NCBI GenBank assembly: GCA_014804445.1
Contig: JAAUZU010000014.1
Span: 78,202-142,201 of the forward strand
Direction of reading: 5' to 3'
From: Lachnospiraceae bacterium
Lineage (GTDB): Bacteria > Bacillota > Clostridia > Lachnospirales > Lachnospiraceae
DNA: 64,000 bases
The notes under the pieces are model-generated. The model made no database searches, was not told the DNA's origin, and saw only the letters and a list, made by a program, of their open reading frames with translations. This document shows positions 17,548-23,573 of the stretch, piece by piece. Position 1 is the first letter of the stretch; each line of letters starts with the position of its first letter. The translations under genes and the position numbers were made by a program.

Positions 17548-18517
17548 GTCTCCTCCCTGTCTGCCTGATAGCATACATCTGTCCCGTCCACCGGGAAGCC
17601 CTGTAAAGAAAATATATAATATAAAATGCTAAAAACGGTGAAGCATAGATAAACCACCTGATTGGCAGTTTTACCCTGTCAAAAAGCTTAACCACCGGGG
17701 CGTGCAGCAGATAAACTGCCAGCGTATCAGTGCCAATCTTAGAAAACCATACCCGCCTGCATGTGGTAAAACTCAGCAAAAACAGTCCCAGACTGCCTCC
17801 CATAAAGTAGCACAGCAGCCTGCAAAACGCGCCCAAAATAAACAATCCGTCATCATACGGGTCCGCCTGATAGAAAAAATCGGACGGTATGTATCTGCCC
17901 AAAGCGCAGTAGAGCAGCCCAAACCATACAAGAGCCGCTATCCCCATAAAGCGGTACTCTCTCCATGATACATGGTCCGGACAAAATAATCCTCCCAAAA
18001 AATACGGCAAAAACACAATGGTTCTGGACAGGGACAAAAAACGCCCGATAAAAGCCATGTCCCCCGCCATACATGCAAAAAATACAGAAAAAAGCAGCAC
18101 ACCGAGCTTTACTGGCCACTTGTCTGCCTTTGGAAAGCGCCGGACTAACCGATACCAAATTAAGCCCACAGCCGCCATACACCCAAGGCTGAGCAGATAC
18201 CACAGATGCCAAACCGGTACAAAGACAGAGTACTCCCCTCCCGAAAACAACGCCGCCCAAAGGACGATAGCACCCTGCAGAACCATATAGTAAAGAAGCA
18301 TCTGCTTCATCTGCTGCCGGCACCGCGCTTCTCCCTTCATAAAAAATCCGGAGAGAAATAAAAACAACGGCATATGCACAGTGTAAATCAAACGATACAT
18401 CTGTGCCAAAAGCGCGGATTCTTCCAGTCTGCCCTCAATCAAGTGCCCATATACCACCAGAAATATCAGCACAAATTTTAAATTACAGTAATCCGCGTCC
18501 CGCTTTTTTAATTCCAT
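17534..18517 (-). CDS. Membrane acyltransferase, acyltransferase 3-like
   Basis: A 327-residue integral membrane protein with about ten hydrophobic segments and the layout of the acyltransferase 3 / WecH-like family: the early block ADYCNLKFVLIFLVVYGHL carries the conserved catalytic-type histidine, and VHMPLFLFLSGFF follows. Such enzymes add acyl groups to surface sugars or lipids. It is the first gene of the operon and overlaps the sigma factor gene by 14 bases. The ATG at 18517 is preceded by AGAGGTGG; a GTG twelve bases earlier lies inside that site. An envelope-modifying enzyme led by an ECF sigma circuit fits an envelope-stress theme. Confidence 0.85.
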   Translation of the reverse strand: MELKKRDADYCNLKFVLIFLVVYGHLIEGRLEESALLAQMYRLIYTVHMPLFLFLSGFFMKGEARCRQQMKQMLLYYMVLQGAIVLWAALFSGGEYSVFVPVWHLWYLLSLGCMAAVGLIWYRLVRRFPKADKWPVKLGVLLFSVFFACMAGDMAFIGRFLSLSRTIVFLPYFLGGLFCPDHVSWREYRFMGIAALVWFGLLYCALGRYIPSDFFYQADPYDDGLFILGAFCRLLCYFMGGSLGLFLLSFTTCRRVWFSKIGTDTLAVYLLHAPVVKLFDRVKLPIRWFIYASPFLAFYIIYFLYRASRWTGQMYAIRQTGRRHGGV

Positions 18518-18572
18518 AAAAAAATCCACCTCTGTTTGTTAGATGGATTTTTATCAAAAACGTTACAACAAA

Positions 18573-18917
18573 TTAAAAATTATTTCCGTTCCAGCCCCAG
18601 TGCGCCGTCGTCTGATAAGACACATAAATCCTGTCCTTGGGAATGGACAACTCTTCATACAGGATTGTGCTGATTTCTCCGGTGAGTTTGTCAAACGCAG
18701 CTTTGTTCTCACCGCCGTAGATATCCACCTTGACAAAAGCCGTCGCGCCGTCCTGATTCCCTTTAAAATACAGGCAGTATTCGTCTTCCAGACCAACCAT
18801 CAGCCATCCCTCGGACTTGCCCGGAATCAGCGATATCGCCTTACCCAGCCTCTCCTTAATGTTCTTTTCTTTCTCCTCACTCAGTTTTACGGAAACCTTC
18901 GCATCAATAAATGGCAT
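18573..18917 (-). CDS. MIF-like tautomerase
   Basis: A 114-residue member of the macrophage migration inhibitory factor / tautomerase superfamily. It begins MPFI, so Pro2 becomes the catalytic N-terminal proline after Met removal, and it ends with the MIF-like HWGWNGNNF. Length matches MIF. Bacterial MIF proteins may act as phenylpyruvate tautomerases; a host-directed role is possible but not shown. It is a single gene, directly before the palindromic region. A GGGAG site lies upstream. Confidence 0.88.
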   Translation of the reverse strand: MPFIDAKVSVKLSEEKEKNIKERLGKAISLIPGKSEGWLMVGLEDEYCLYFKGNQDGATAFVKVDIYGGENKAAFDKLTGEISTILYEELSIPKDRIYVSYQTTAHWGWNGNNF

Positions 18918-18955
18918 GTTTTTTCTCCCTTCTTTTTATGCTTCTATTTAGGTAA

Positions 18956-19144
18956 TTGCGAAACTCGTTATGCAGCAAGTGTCATTGTGTACATGGTATA
19001 TTCCAACGCAGACTCGCTCTCGCTCCGAGCTTACCGTAGCGGTACTTAGCTGCCAAAATACGGCAGCTAAGTACCGACGGTAAGCAAGGGTCTGCTTATG
19101 GAATATACCATGTGTACAATTCGAAATCGGCAAAGACGAGTTTT
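18956..19144. repeat. Long nested palindrome 1
   Basis: A nested inverted repeat of about 190 bases. Outer arms: AAACTCGT (18961-18968) / ACGAGTTT. Middle arms of about 29 bases (about 18984-19012 and 19090-19120) share GGTATATTCC and GCAGAC. Inner arms: GGTACTTAGCTGCC / GGCAGCTAAGTACC around AAAATAC. Between arms lies TCGCTCTCGCTC (19014-19025), which recurs in palindromes 3 and 4. No coding frame is supported. Confidence 0.85.
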
Positions 19145-19174
19145 CCAAATGCCCATTTTTATCCTATCAGGCGT

Positions 19175-19289
19175 TTGCGAAACTCCCCTGCTAGGCTACA
19201 GGAAATAGTCAATAAAGACAAAATAAGGGCGACTTGCCACTGCTTCGGAGCCCGTTTTTGTCTTTATTGACTATTTCCGTTCCTCGCAA
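19175..19289. repeat. Long nested palindrome 2
   Basis: Starts with the same TTGCGAAACTC (19175-19185) as palindrome 1 (18956-18966). Perfect arms of 23 bases, from 19201 (GGAAATAGTCAATAAAGAC...) and ending at 19278, enclose a centre with GGGC/GCCC. Outer TTGCGA pairs with TCGCAA (19284-19289). No T-run follows on the strand of the neighbouring gene, so it is not a simple terminator. Confidence 0.8.
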
Positions 19290-19303
19290 AAAGAATTGCG
19301 CAA

Positions 19304-19534
19304 TCACTCAGGTTTTTCTACCAGTGTATAGGTAAGCATTTCATAGTGCAGCCTGCTGCCTTCTGTGATATTTTCCGGCAGAAGCGCCCTTGCCACAAAA
19401 TTTAATTCGCTTTCTTTCGTGCTCCCGGCTTCAGATATTTCATTTCCCTCTCCGTCCGTCAGCTTCAAAAGTCCGGCATAATCGCCGTCAATCCGTACTA
19501 CCCTGTAATCACATACCAGCATACGCTCTTCCAT
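19304..19534 (-). CDS. Small hypothetical protein
   Basis: A 76-residue soluble acidic protein with no family that I recognise. Codon use looks coding and there is a GGGAAAGG-type site close to the ATG; an internal ATG at codon 5 with GGAAGAG upstream is an alternative start. It lies between palindrome 2 and the ribbon-helix-helix gene, on the opposite strand to the latter. Confidence 0.55.
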   Translation of the reverse strand: MEERMLVCDYRVVRIDGDYAGLLKLTDGEGNEISEAGSTKESELNFVARALLPENITEGSRLHYEMLTYTLVEKPE

Positions 19535-19610
19535 CCTTTCCCACTCGCTATATTTTTTATTATAATGCGCTTTTCCTTTTATTCCAATAAAATTTTATGA
19601 TAATGTTTTT

Positions 19611-19651
19611 AAGCAGAAGAAAAATATAACGCACTAATGTCATATTAAGAA
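19611..19651 (+). repeat. 41-bp direct repeat, copy 1
   Basis: Matches copy 2 (20245-20285) at 36 of 41 positions, sharing AAGCAGAAG and ATGTCATATTAAGAA. The two copies flank the ribbon-helix-helix gene and its promoter. Confidence 0.75.
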
Positions 19652-19670
19652 CTCTGAATTTGAAATTGCC

Positions 19671-19731
19671 TTGACAAAATCAGGAATTCATAGTATTCTA
19701 ATAATGCTCCAATTGGAGTATTATTAGAATA
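19671..19731 (+). promoter_or_regulatory. Promoter with overlapping operator palindrome
   Basis: TTGACA (19671-19676), 17-base spacer, TATTCT (19694-19699). A palindrome with 17-base arms (19694-19710 and 19715-19731, one mismatch, centre AATT) begins exactly at the -10 box and ends just before the ribosome binding site. It is well placed for repression, most simply by the ribbon-helix-helix protein encoded next. Confidence 0.75.
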
Positions 19732-19743
19732 TGGAGGGATTGT

Positions 19744-20136
19744 ATGGAAACAAGTGAAAAGGTATCTGTCAACATGAACATTGGAACCATATCTCAAATT
19801 GACCTGCTTGTCGATAAAGGATATTATTCCAATCGAAGCGATTTCATAAATCAAGCCGTAAGGCAGGCGCTTGATGCAAAAAAATCTATTATTGAAGAAA
19901 CGGGCAAACGGCAGAACGATCTGGATTTCAGATGGTTCATCGGTATTATGTCTCTCGATCAAGAAGAATTGCTGCAGGCGCAGGAAAAACAAATAAAATT
20001 AAAGATCAAGGGGTATGGGCTTCTGGGGATCAGCGGCGAACTCGATGATCTTGTAATCGAAAATGTCGAAAGCATTGCGGTCAAGGGCAAAGTCGTATGT
20101 TCTGACAGAATCAAGAAACATTTCGGCATCCGGTAA
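19744..20136 (+). CDS. Ribbon-helix-helix (CopG/ParD-like) regulator
   Basis: A 130-residue protein with an N-terminal ribbon-helix-helix fold (about 5-48): strand VSVNMNIGTISQIDLLVD, then the helix motif YYSNRSDFINQAVRQAL. The C-terminal 80 residues form a separate alpha/beta region ending in KVVCSDRIKKHF. It probably represses its own promoter, whose -10 is covered by a palindrome. GGAGGG lies 5 bases before the ATG. No toxin-like partner is encoded next to it, so it is more likely a stand-alone regulator than an antitoxin. Confidence 0.85.
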   Translation: METSEKVSVNMNIGTISQIDLLVDKGYYSNRSDFINQAVRQALDAKKSIIEETGKRQNDLDFRWFIGIMSLDQEELLQAQEKQIKLKIKGYGLLGISGELDDLVIENVESIAVKGKVVCSDRIKKHFGIR

Positions 20137-20244
20137 AATCTGCCGACGAAAATACTGTTCAACGCTTGCGGATGAACAGAAAAGAATATAAATCACTACG
20201 GCAGATTATCTGCGCTTAAAATGTAAAAAGAGACTAATATTTAT

Positions 20245-20285
20245 AAGCAGAAGCAAAATATGACATACTGATGTCATATTAAGAA
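20245..20285 (+). repeat. 41-bp direct repeat, copy 2
   Basis: Second copy of the repeat at 19611-19651, 36 of 41 identical. This copy contains a TGACATACTGATGTCA dyad that is partly lost in copy 1. It lies between the ribbon-helix-helix gene and the Fpg-like gene. Confidence 0.75.
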
Positions 20286-20382
20286 TGTTATACTGCTTCT
20301 GTAATAAAATAAAGGCGGTTTGCAAGAAACAGTAAAAAATAGCGGCAGTTTGATGTACAGAAACAGCGGAGGTGAATCAGAC

Positions 20383-21207
20383 ATGATTGAAATACCGGAA
20401 AGTCTGGTACTGGCAGAACAGCTAAACAAAATAATACGCGGCAGGCAGATTGCCTTTGTGGAGACAGAACACACGGAGCACAAATTTGCATGGTATGCGG
20501 GAGATTCACAGGAATACGATAAAAAAATGTCCGGTCATGTGGTAGGAAACTGTACCGGTATCGGCAGTATGGTGGAGATGGAAATAGGTGACTATTCCTT
20601 TGTAGTGGGAGACGGCACAAACCTCCGTTATTATGGTGCTGACGAAAAACTGCCGGAACGGTATCAGACAAGAATTGCCTTTGATGACGGCAGTTCCCTA
20701 ATCTGTACCGTACAGATGTATGGCGCCATGTTTCTGATTCTGCCAAAAGAATTTGAAAACCCCTATTACCTTGCCGCAAAGGAAAAGCCCATGCCCGGGA
20801 CGGCAGCATTTGACTATCCGTATTTTTGCTCCTTGGCACAGGATTTGAGCGGCAAAGTGTCCGCAAAAGCATTTCTGGCGACACAGCAGCGCATCCCGGG
20901 TCTGGGAAACGGCGTACTACAGGATATTTTGCTGGAATCGGGTATTCACCCAAAGAGAAAACTTGAAACGCTGCATGAAGAAGATTATAAGCGTCTTTAT
21001 GAAACAGTGGTGCGGCTGTTAAAGGAAATGCAGGATGCAGGCGGACGGGATACAGAAAAAGATTTGTTTGGCAAAGCCGGCGGCTATGAGACAAAACTAA
21101 GCAGAAAAAACATAGGCTACTGCCCTCATTGCGGCAGCCCGGTTCAGAAAACGGCATATCTGGGCGGAAACGTGTACTTTTGCCCTGCCTGTCAACCCCT
21201 TACCTGA
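20383..21207 (+). CDS. Fpg/Nei-like protein with altered catalytic residues
   Basis: A 274-residue protein of the formamidopyrimidine-DNA glycosylase / endonuclease VIII fold. It has the helix-two-turn-helix region (about 150-215, QQRIPGLGNGVLQDIL with the family's conserved GxGN) and a C-terminal zinc finger (CPHC...CPAC, 16 residues apart). The N-terminus reads MIEIPE instead of MPELPE: the catalytic N-terminal proline is Ile, though Glu3 is kept. In the zinc finger the usual Arg of the GGR turn is Asn (GGNVYF). It may bind DNA without base excision, or use other chemistry. GGAGGTGA lies 7 bases before the ATG; an upstream 21-codon extension is not used. Confidence 0.85.
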   Translation: MIEIPESLVLAEQLNKIIRGRQIAFVETEHTEHKFAWYAGDSQEYDKKMSGHVVGNCTGIGSMVEMEIGDYSFVVGDGTNLRYYGADEKLPERYQTRIAFDDGSSLICTVQMYGAMFLILPKEFENPYYLAAKEKPMPGTAAFDYPYFCSLAQDLSGKVSAKAFLATQQRIPGLGNGVLQDILLESGIHPKRKLETLHEEDYKRLYETVVRLLKEMQDAGGRDTEKDLFGKAGGYETKLSRKNIGYCPHCGSPVQKTAYLGGNVYFCPACQPLT

Positions 21208-21223
21208 TTTACGAGGTGAAAGT

Positions 21224-22069
21224 ATGGAACATTTAGTAGAGTTGAACGGAATCGTCACAGGCTTCCATGTCGCAGAGCATTGTATTGACTGTATGTGCGG
21301 GAAAGATCTACTTAAAATCAACAAACACTCCCGAGAAATTATCTATCAAAAGACAGTTTTCGAGAAAGAAGGATTGTCAAGAAAACTAATTGCAGATGAT
21401 GAACAGATTTTTATATATGACTTTTGCACACTTTATGTATTAAACCAAAAAAATTATGAGCTGCTTGGCAAATGGCAATTGGGCAGTGATTTAAGTTCTG
21501 ATATATGTGGAATAGCAGTTGATCATGATACCATTTATTGTTCCATCCGGAATGGAAAAATAATCACTCTTGATAAGCGGTCGCATCTGGTAAAAGAGTT
21601 TATTGTTTCCGAAAGCAGTATGTGGAGCATAAAAACATATGGACAATACTTGATTTGCGGAACAGTAGACGGGAAATTGCTGCTATTGGATAAATCTACT
21701 CTTTCCATTGAAAAAAATCTTGTATTGGGAAAGAAAAATATCGGTAGTTTGTATATCGATGGAGAAACATTATATGCTGCAAGTCACGATGGAAAACTTT
21801 TCAAAATTGGTATAAAAAGCTTTGAAACCGAGGCTTCGATGAAGAATGTACACAAGAAGATGTTTGTCTGCGCGGGAATATGCGACAATATGCTGATAAC
21901 CGTTTCTTACCCTTGCTCGGAAATCGCTCTTTGGAATAAAGGCACATTAGAAAAAGTGAAAATCGTTAATACTCCGTTAAAATTATCCAGATGCACACAT
22001 ATAGAAAATAATTTTATGTACATCTCTTCCCGTAATATCTTGGGAATTGATCGGATTCAATTAAACTGA
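21224..22069 (+). CDS. Beta-propeller (WD40/PQQ-like) protein
   Basis: A 281-residue soluble protein built of about six repeats of the type 'GKLLLLDKSTL', 'GKLFKIGIKSF', 'GKIITLDKRSH', typical of WD40 or PQQ-like propellers. There is no signal peptide or membrane segment, so it is probably a cytoplasmic scaffold. It starts 16 bases after the Fpg-like gene with GAGGTGA, so the two are likely co-transcribed. Its base composition is lower in GC than most neighbours. Binding partners are unknown. Confidence 0.75.
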   Translation: MEHLVELNGIVTGFHVAEHCIDCMCGKDLLKINKHSREIIYQKTVFEKEGLSRKLIADDEQIFIYDFCTLYVLNQKNYELLGKWQLGSDLSSDICGIAVDHDTIYCSIRNGKIITLDKRSHLVKEFIVSESSMWSIKTYGQYLICGTVDGKLLLLDKSTLSIEKNLVLGKKNIGSLYIDGETLYAASHDGKLFKIGIKSFETEASMKNVHKKMFVCAGICDNMLITVSYPCSEIALWNKGTLEKVKIVNTPLKLSRCTHIENNFMYISSRNILGIDRIQLN

Positions 22070-22120
22070 CCAGTTTACGCACTCATGGTACAATCAGAAC
22101 ATAAACTTAAGAAATGGTTA

Positions 22121-22149
22121 TTGAATTTTTTCACCCTTTATGCTATATT
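22121..22149 (+). promoter_or_regulatory. Promoter of the antisense RNA
   Basis: TTGAAT (22121-22126), 17-base spacer, TATATT (22144-22149), pointing toward a compact structured region that ends in a terminator. No start codon with a ribosome binding site follows. Confidence 0.65.
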
Positions 22150-22155
22150 GAACAT

Positions 22156-22256
22156 AAGAAAAGCACCCATTCCAAAAATGGATGCCTCTCGAATAGGGTT
22201 AAATGTCCTTACGGACACCGCCTATCCTGTGTGCTAGACAGGATAGGCATTTTTAT
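22156..22256 (+). ncRNA. Candidate antitoxin RNA of a type I toxin-antitoxin system
   Basis: A predicted transcript of about 100 bases from the promoter at 22121-22149. It would fold into three hairpins: GCACCCATT.../AATGGATGC, TGTCC-TTAC-GGACA, and the terminator GCCTATCCTGT (22220-22230) / ACAGGATAGGC (22238-22248) plus a T-run. It is antisense to the 3' untranslated region and last codons of the holin-like toxin mRNA. This convergent layout is the known form of Fst/TxpA-like type I systems. The RNA itself is inferred, not observed. Confidence 0.65.
22163..22185 (-). terminator. Terminator of the toxin mRNA
   Basis: On the minus strand GCATCCATT pairs with AATGGGTGC (one wobble) and is followed by TTTTC. 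It lies inside the predicted antisense RNA, so the two transcripts overlap by about 95 bases. Confidence 0.6.
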
Positions 22257-22375
22257 TTCTTCTTGTTGTCCTTATCTCTTGTGAGAAAGGCAAGAAACGC
22301 AACAATCAAGCTGCCAAAGGTCACTAACAAAGTCAGCATACCGATGAAAATTGAGATAATCTCAAATGCTGTCAT
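22253..22375 (-). CDS. Holin-like small membrane toxin
   Basis: A 40-residue peptide of the 'putative holin-like toxin' kind: MTAFEIISIF start, one hydrophobic helix (about 5-31), then a charged tail (TRDKDNKKK). The ATG at 22375 has GGGAGGTG upstream; an open frame 21 codons longer is not favoured because the family begins with MTxxE. Such peptides depolarise the membrane when over-produced and are held in check by an antisense RNA, which is predicted here on the other strand. The mRNA would have a structured leader of about 165 bases. Confidence 0.78.
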   Translation of the reverse strand: MTAFEIISIFIGMLTLLVTFGSLIVAFLAFLTRDKDNKKK

Positions 22376-22548
22376 ATTACGCACCTCCCTTCCTATGTAC
22401 TCCCAGCAAGCTAGGGCATTGGCTCGAGAGGCTGCCATTTTCGCTTCGCTCCGGTTGACGCAAAAAGCGTCTTGGAAACACAGCGTCCTGTCATGGGTAC
22501 TTTTCCCGGAAAAGTTTTCTTTTCCGTTGGCTTATCGCCATGCACATA
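22376..22548 (-). other. Structured 5' leader of the toxin mRNA
   Basis: Between the toxin start and its predicted transcription start near 22542 lie several small hairpins, including GACGC-AAAAA-GCGTC (22458-22472 region) and ACTTTTCC/GGAAAAGT. Long folded leaders that delay translation are common in type I toxins. No gene is supported here. Confidence 0.5.
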
Positions 22549-22577
22549 ATCATAGCACCTATATCATAAATTTTCAA
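22549..22577 (-). promoter_or_regulatory. Promoter of the toxin mRNA
   Basis: On the minus strand TTGAAA (22577-22572), 17-base spacer, TATGAT (22554-22549). Confidence 0.65.
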
Positions 22578-22620
22578 TTAATTTATATCATTTTTTCAAC
22601 TTTTCTTGCCTGTACAAATT

Positions 22621-23568
22621 TTACAAAGCTTCATAAACTGCCGCCATTTCCCTGATTCGCCTCTGCATTTCCTCTCTCGCTTCTTTCGGCGCGGTTACTT
22701 CTGCCGCGCTGCCGAAAGAGAGAATCAGTCCCCACAGCCAATCGTCCTGTATCCAGTCAATCTTTATCAGAAAACTGCCGTCCTCCAAAACCGTGATTTC
22801 TTCTTCCTCAAAACGGTCATATATGCGGTAAGCTTCCGATTTGGCAATATGAATCTCTAATGCTTTCTCTTTTAATATGACGTCATTGTCACTTGCAGCC
22901 GTGACAGGTTTATCATCTTTCGGCTCTCCACACGAATTCACATCCTCCGTATAGGCCTCCGGTTTAGGGGTAAAGGTCTCCTGCAACAGCTCCATTCTCT
23001 TCATCCGCAGAAGCTTAAAAAGCCGCATTGCTTTCCTGCTCCTGCAGAATGCGCGAAGATACCATGTATACTCTTTAAACAAAAGCTGCACCGGCTCCAC
23101 TATCCTATGAGTCATGGTTCCATTCTGGCCATAATAGTCAAAGCAAATCACCTTTGTCTCCAGAATGGCACGCCTGACTCCTTCAAACAATTCCTGCCTT
23201 TTGCCGCTCCAGTCAGAGAAATCAACAGCTATCCAGTTTGGCGGCTGTACTTTAAAAAAATCACCCAGCTTATGAAAAGTGTCCTGCTCTGTCCGCGCCC
23301 CTATTTCATCCAGACTCTTTAACGCTGCCAGAATCTGCTTTTGTTCCTCCTCCGTCACCAACAGCCTGTCCAGCACAAACTGTTCCGTCAGACCGATCCC
23401 GCCATTTCTTCCTTTTTGGGCATATACCGGGACACCAATCATGCTGAGTGCTTCGATATCGCGGTAAATTGTCCGCACCGATACCTCATAGCGCTCTGCC
23501 AGTTCAGCGGCTGTCACAGTTTTCTTTTTCATCAACAAATACACAATCCCAAGACGACGGTTTAACAA
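22621..23568 (-). CDS. YafY-type HTH/WYL transcriptional regulator
   Basis: A 315-residue regulator with an N-terminal DeoR-like winged helix (about 1-60, TAAELAERYEVSVRTIYRDI) and a WYL domain (about 135-215) with the typical EYTWYLRAFCRSR stretch, followed by a C-terminal extension (WCX-like). WYL domains can bind nucleic acids or small ligands. The start is a TTG at 23568, with GAAGGG overlapping the stop region of the upstream kinase gene 5 bases away, so it is translated from the same mRNA as the hybrid kinase. Confidence 0.88.
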   Translation of the reverse strand: MLNRRLGIVYLLMKKKTVTAAELAERYEVSVRTIYRDIEALSMIGVPVYAQKGRNGGIGLTEQFVLDRLLVTEEEQKQILAALKSLDEIGARTEQDTFHKLGDFFKVQPPNWIAVDFSDWSGKRQELFEGVRRAILETKVICFDYYGQNGTMTHRIVEPVQLLFKEYTWYLRAFCRSRKAMRLFKLLRMKRMELLQETFTPKPEAYTEDVNSCGEPKDDKPVTAASDNDVILKEKALEIHIAKSEAYRIYDRFEEEEITVLEDGSFLIKIDWIQDDWLWGLILSFGSAAEVTAPKEAREEMQRRIREMAAVYEAL

Positions 23569-23573
23569 ATTTT

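Noticed and set aside
18956-19289. Palindromes read as integron attC sites or insertion-sequence ends
   Set aside because: No GTTRRRY/RYYYAAC core sites at the ends, and no integrase or transposase gene or remnant in the window.
19744-20136. Ribbon-helix-helix gene read as an antitoxin of a type II system
   Set aside because: No adjacent toxin gene on the same strand; the protein is longer than typical ParD/CopG antitoxins.
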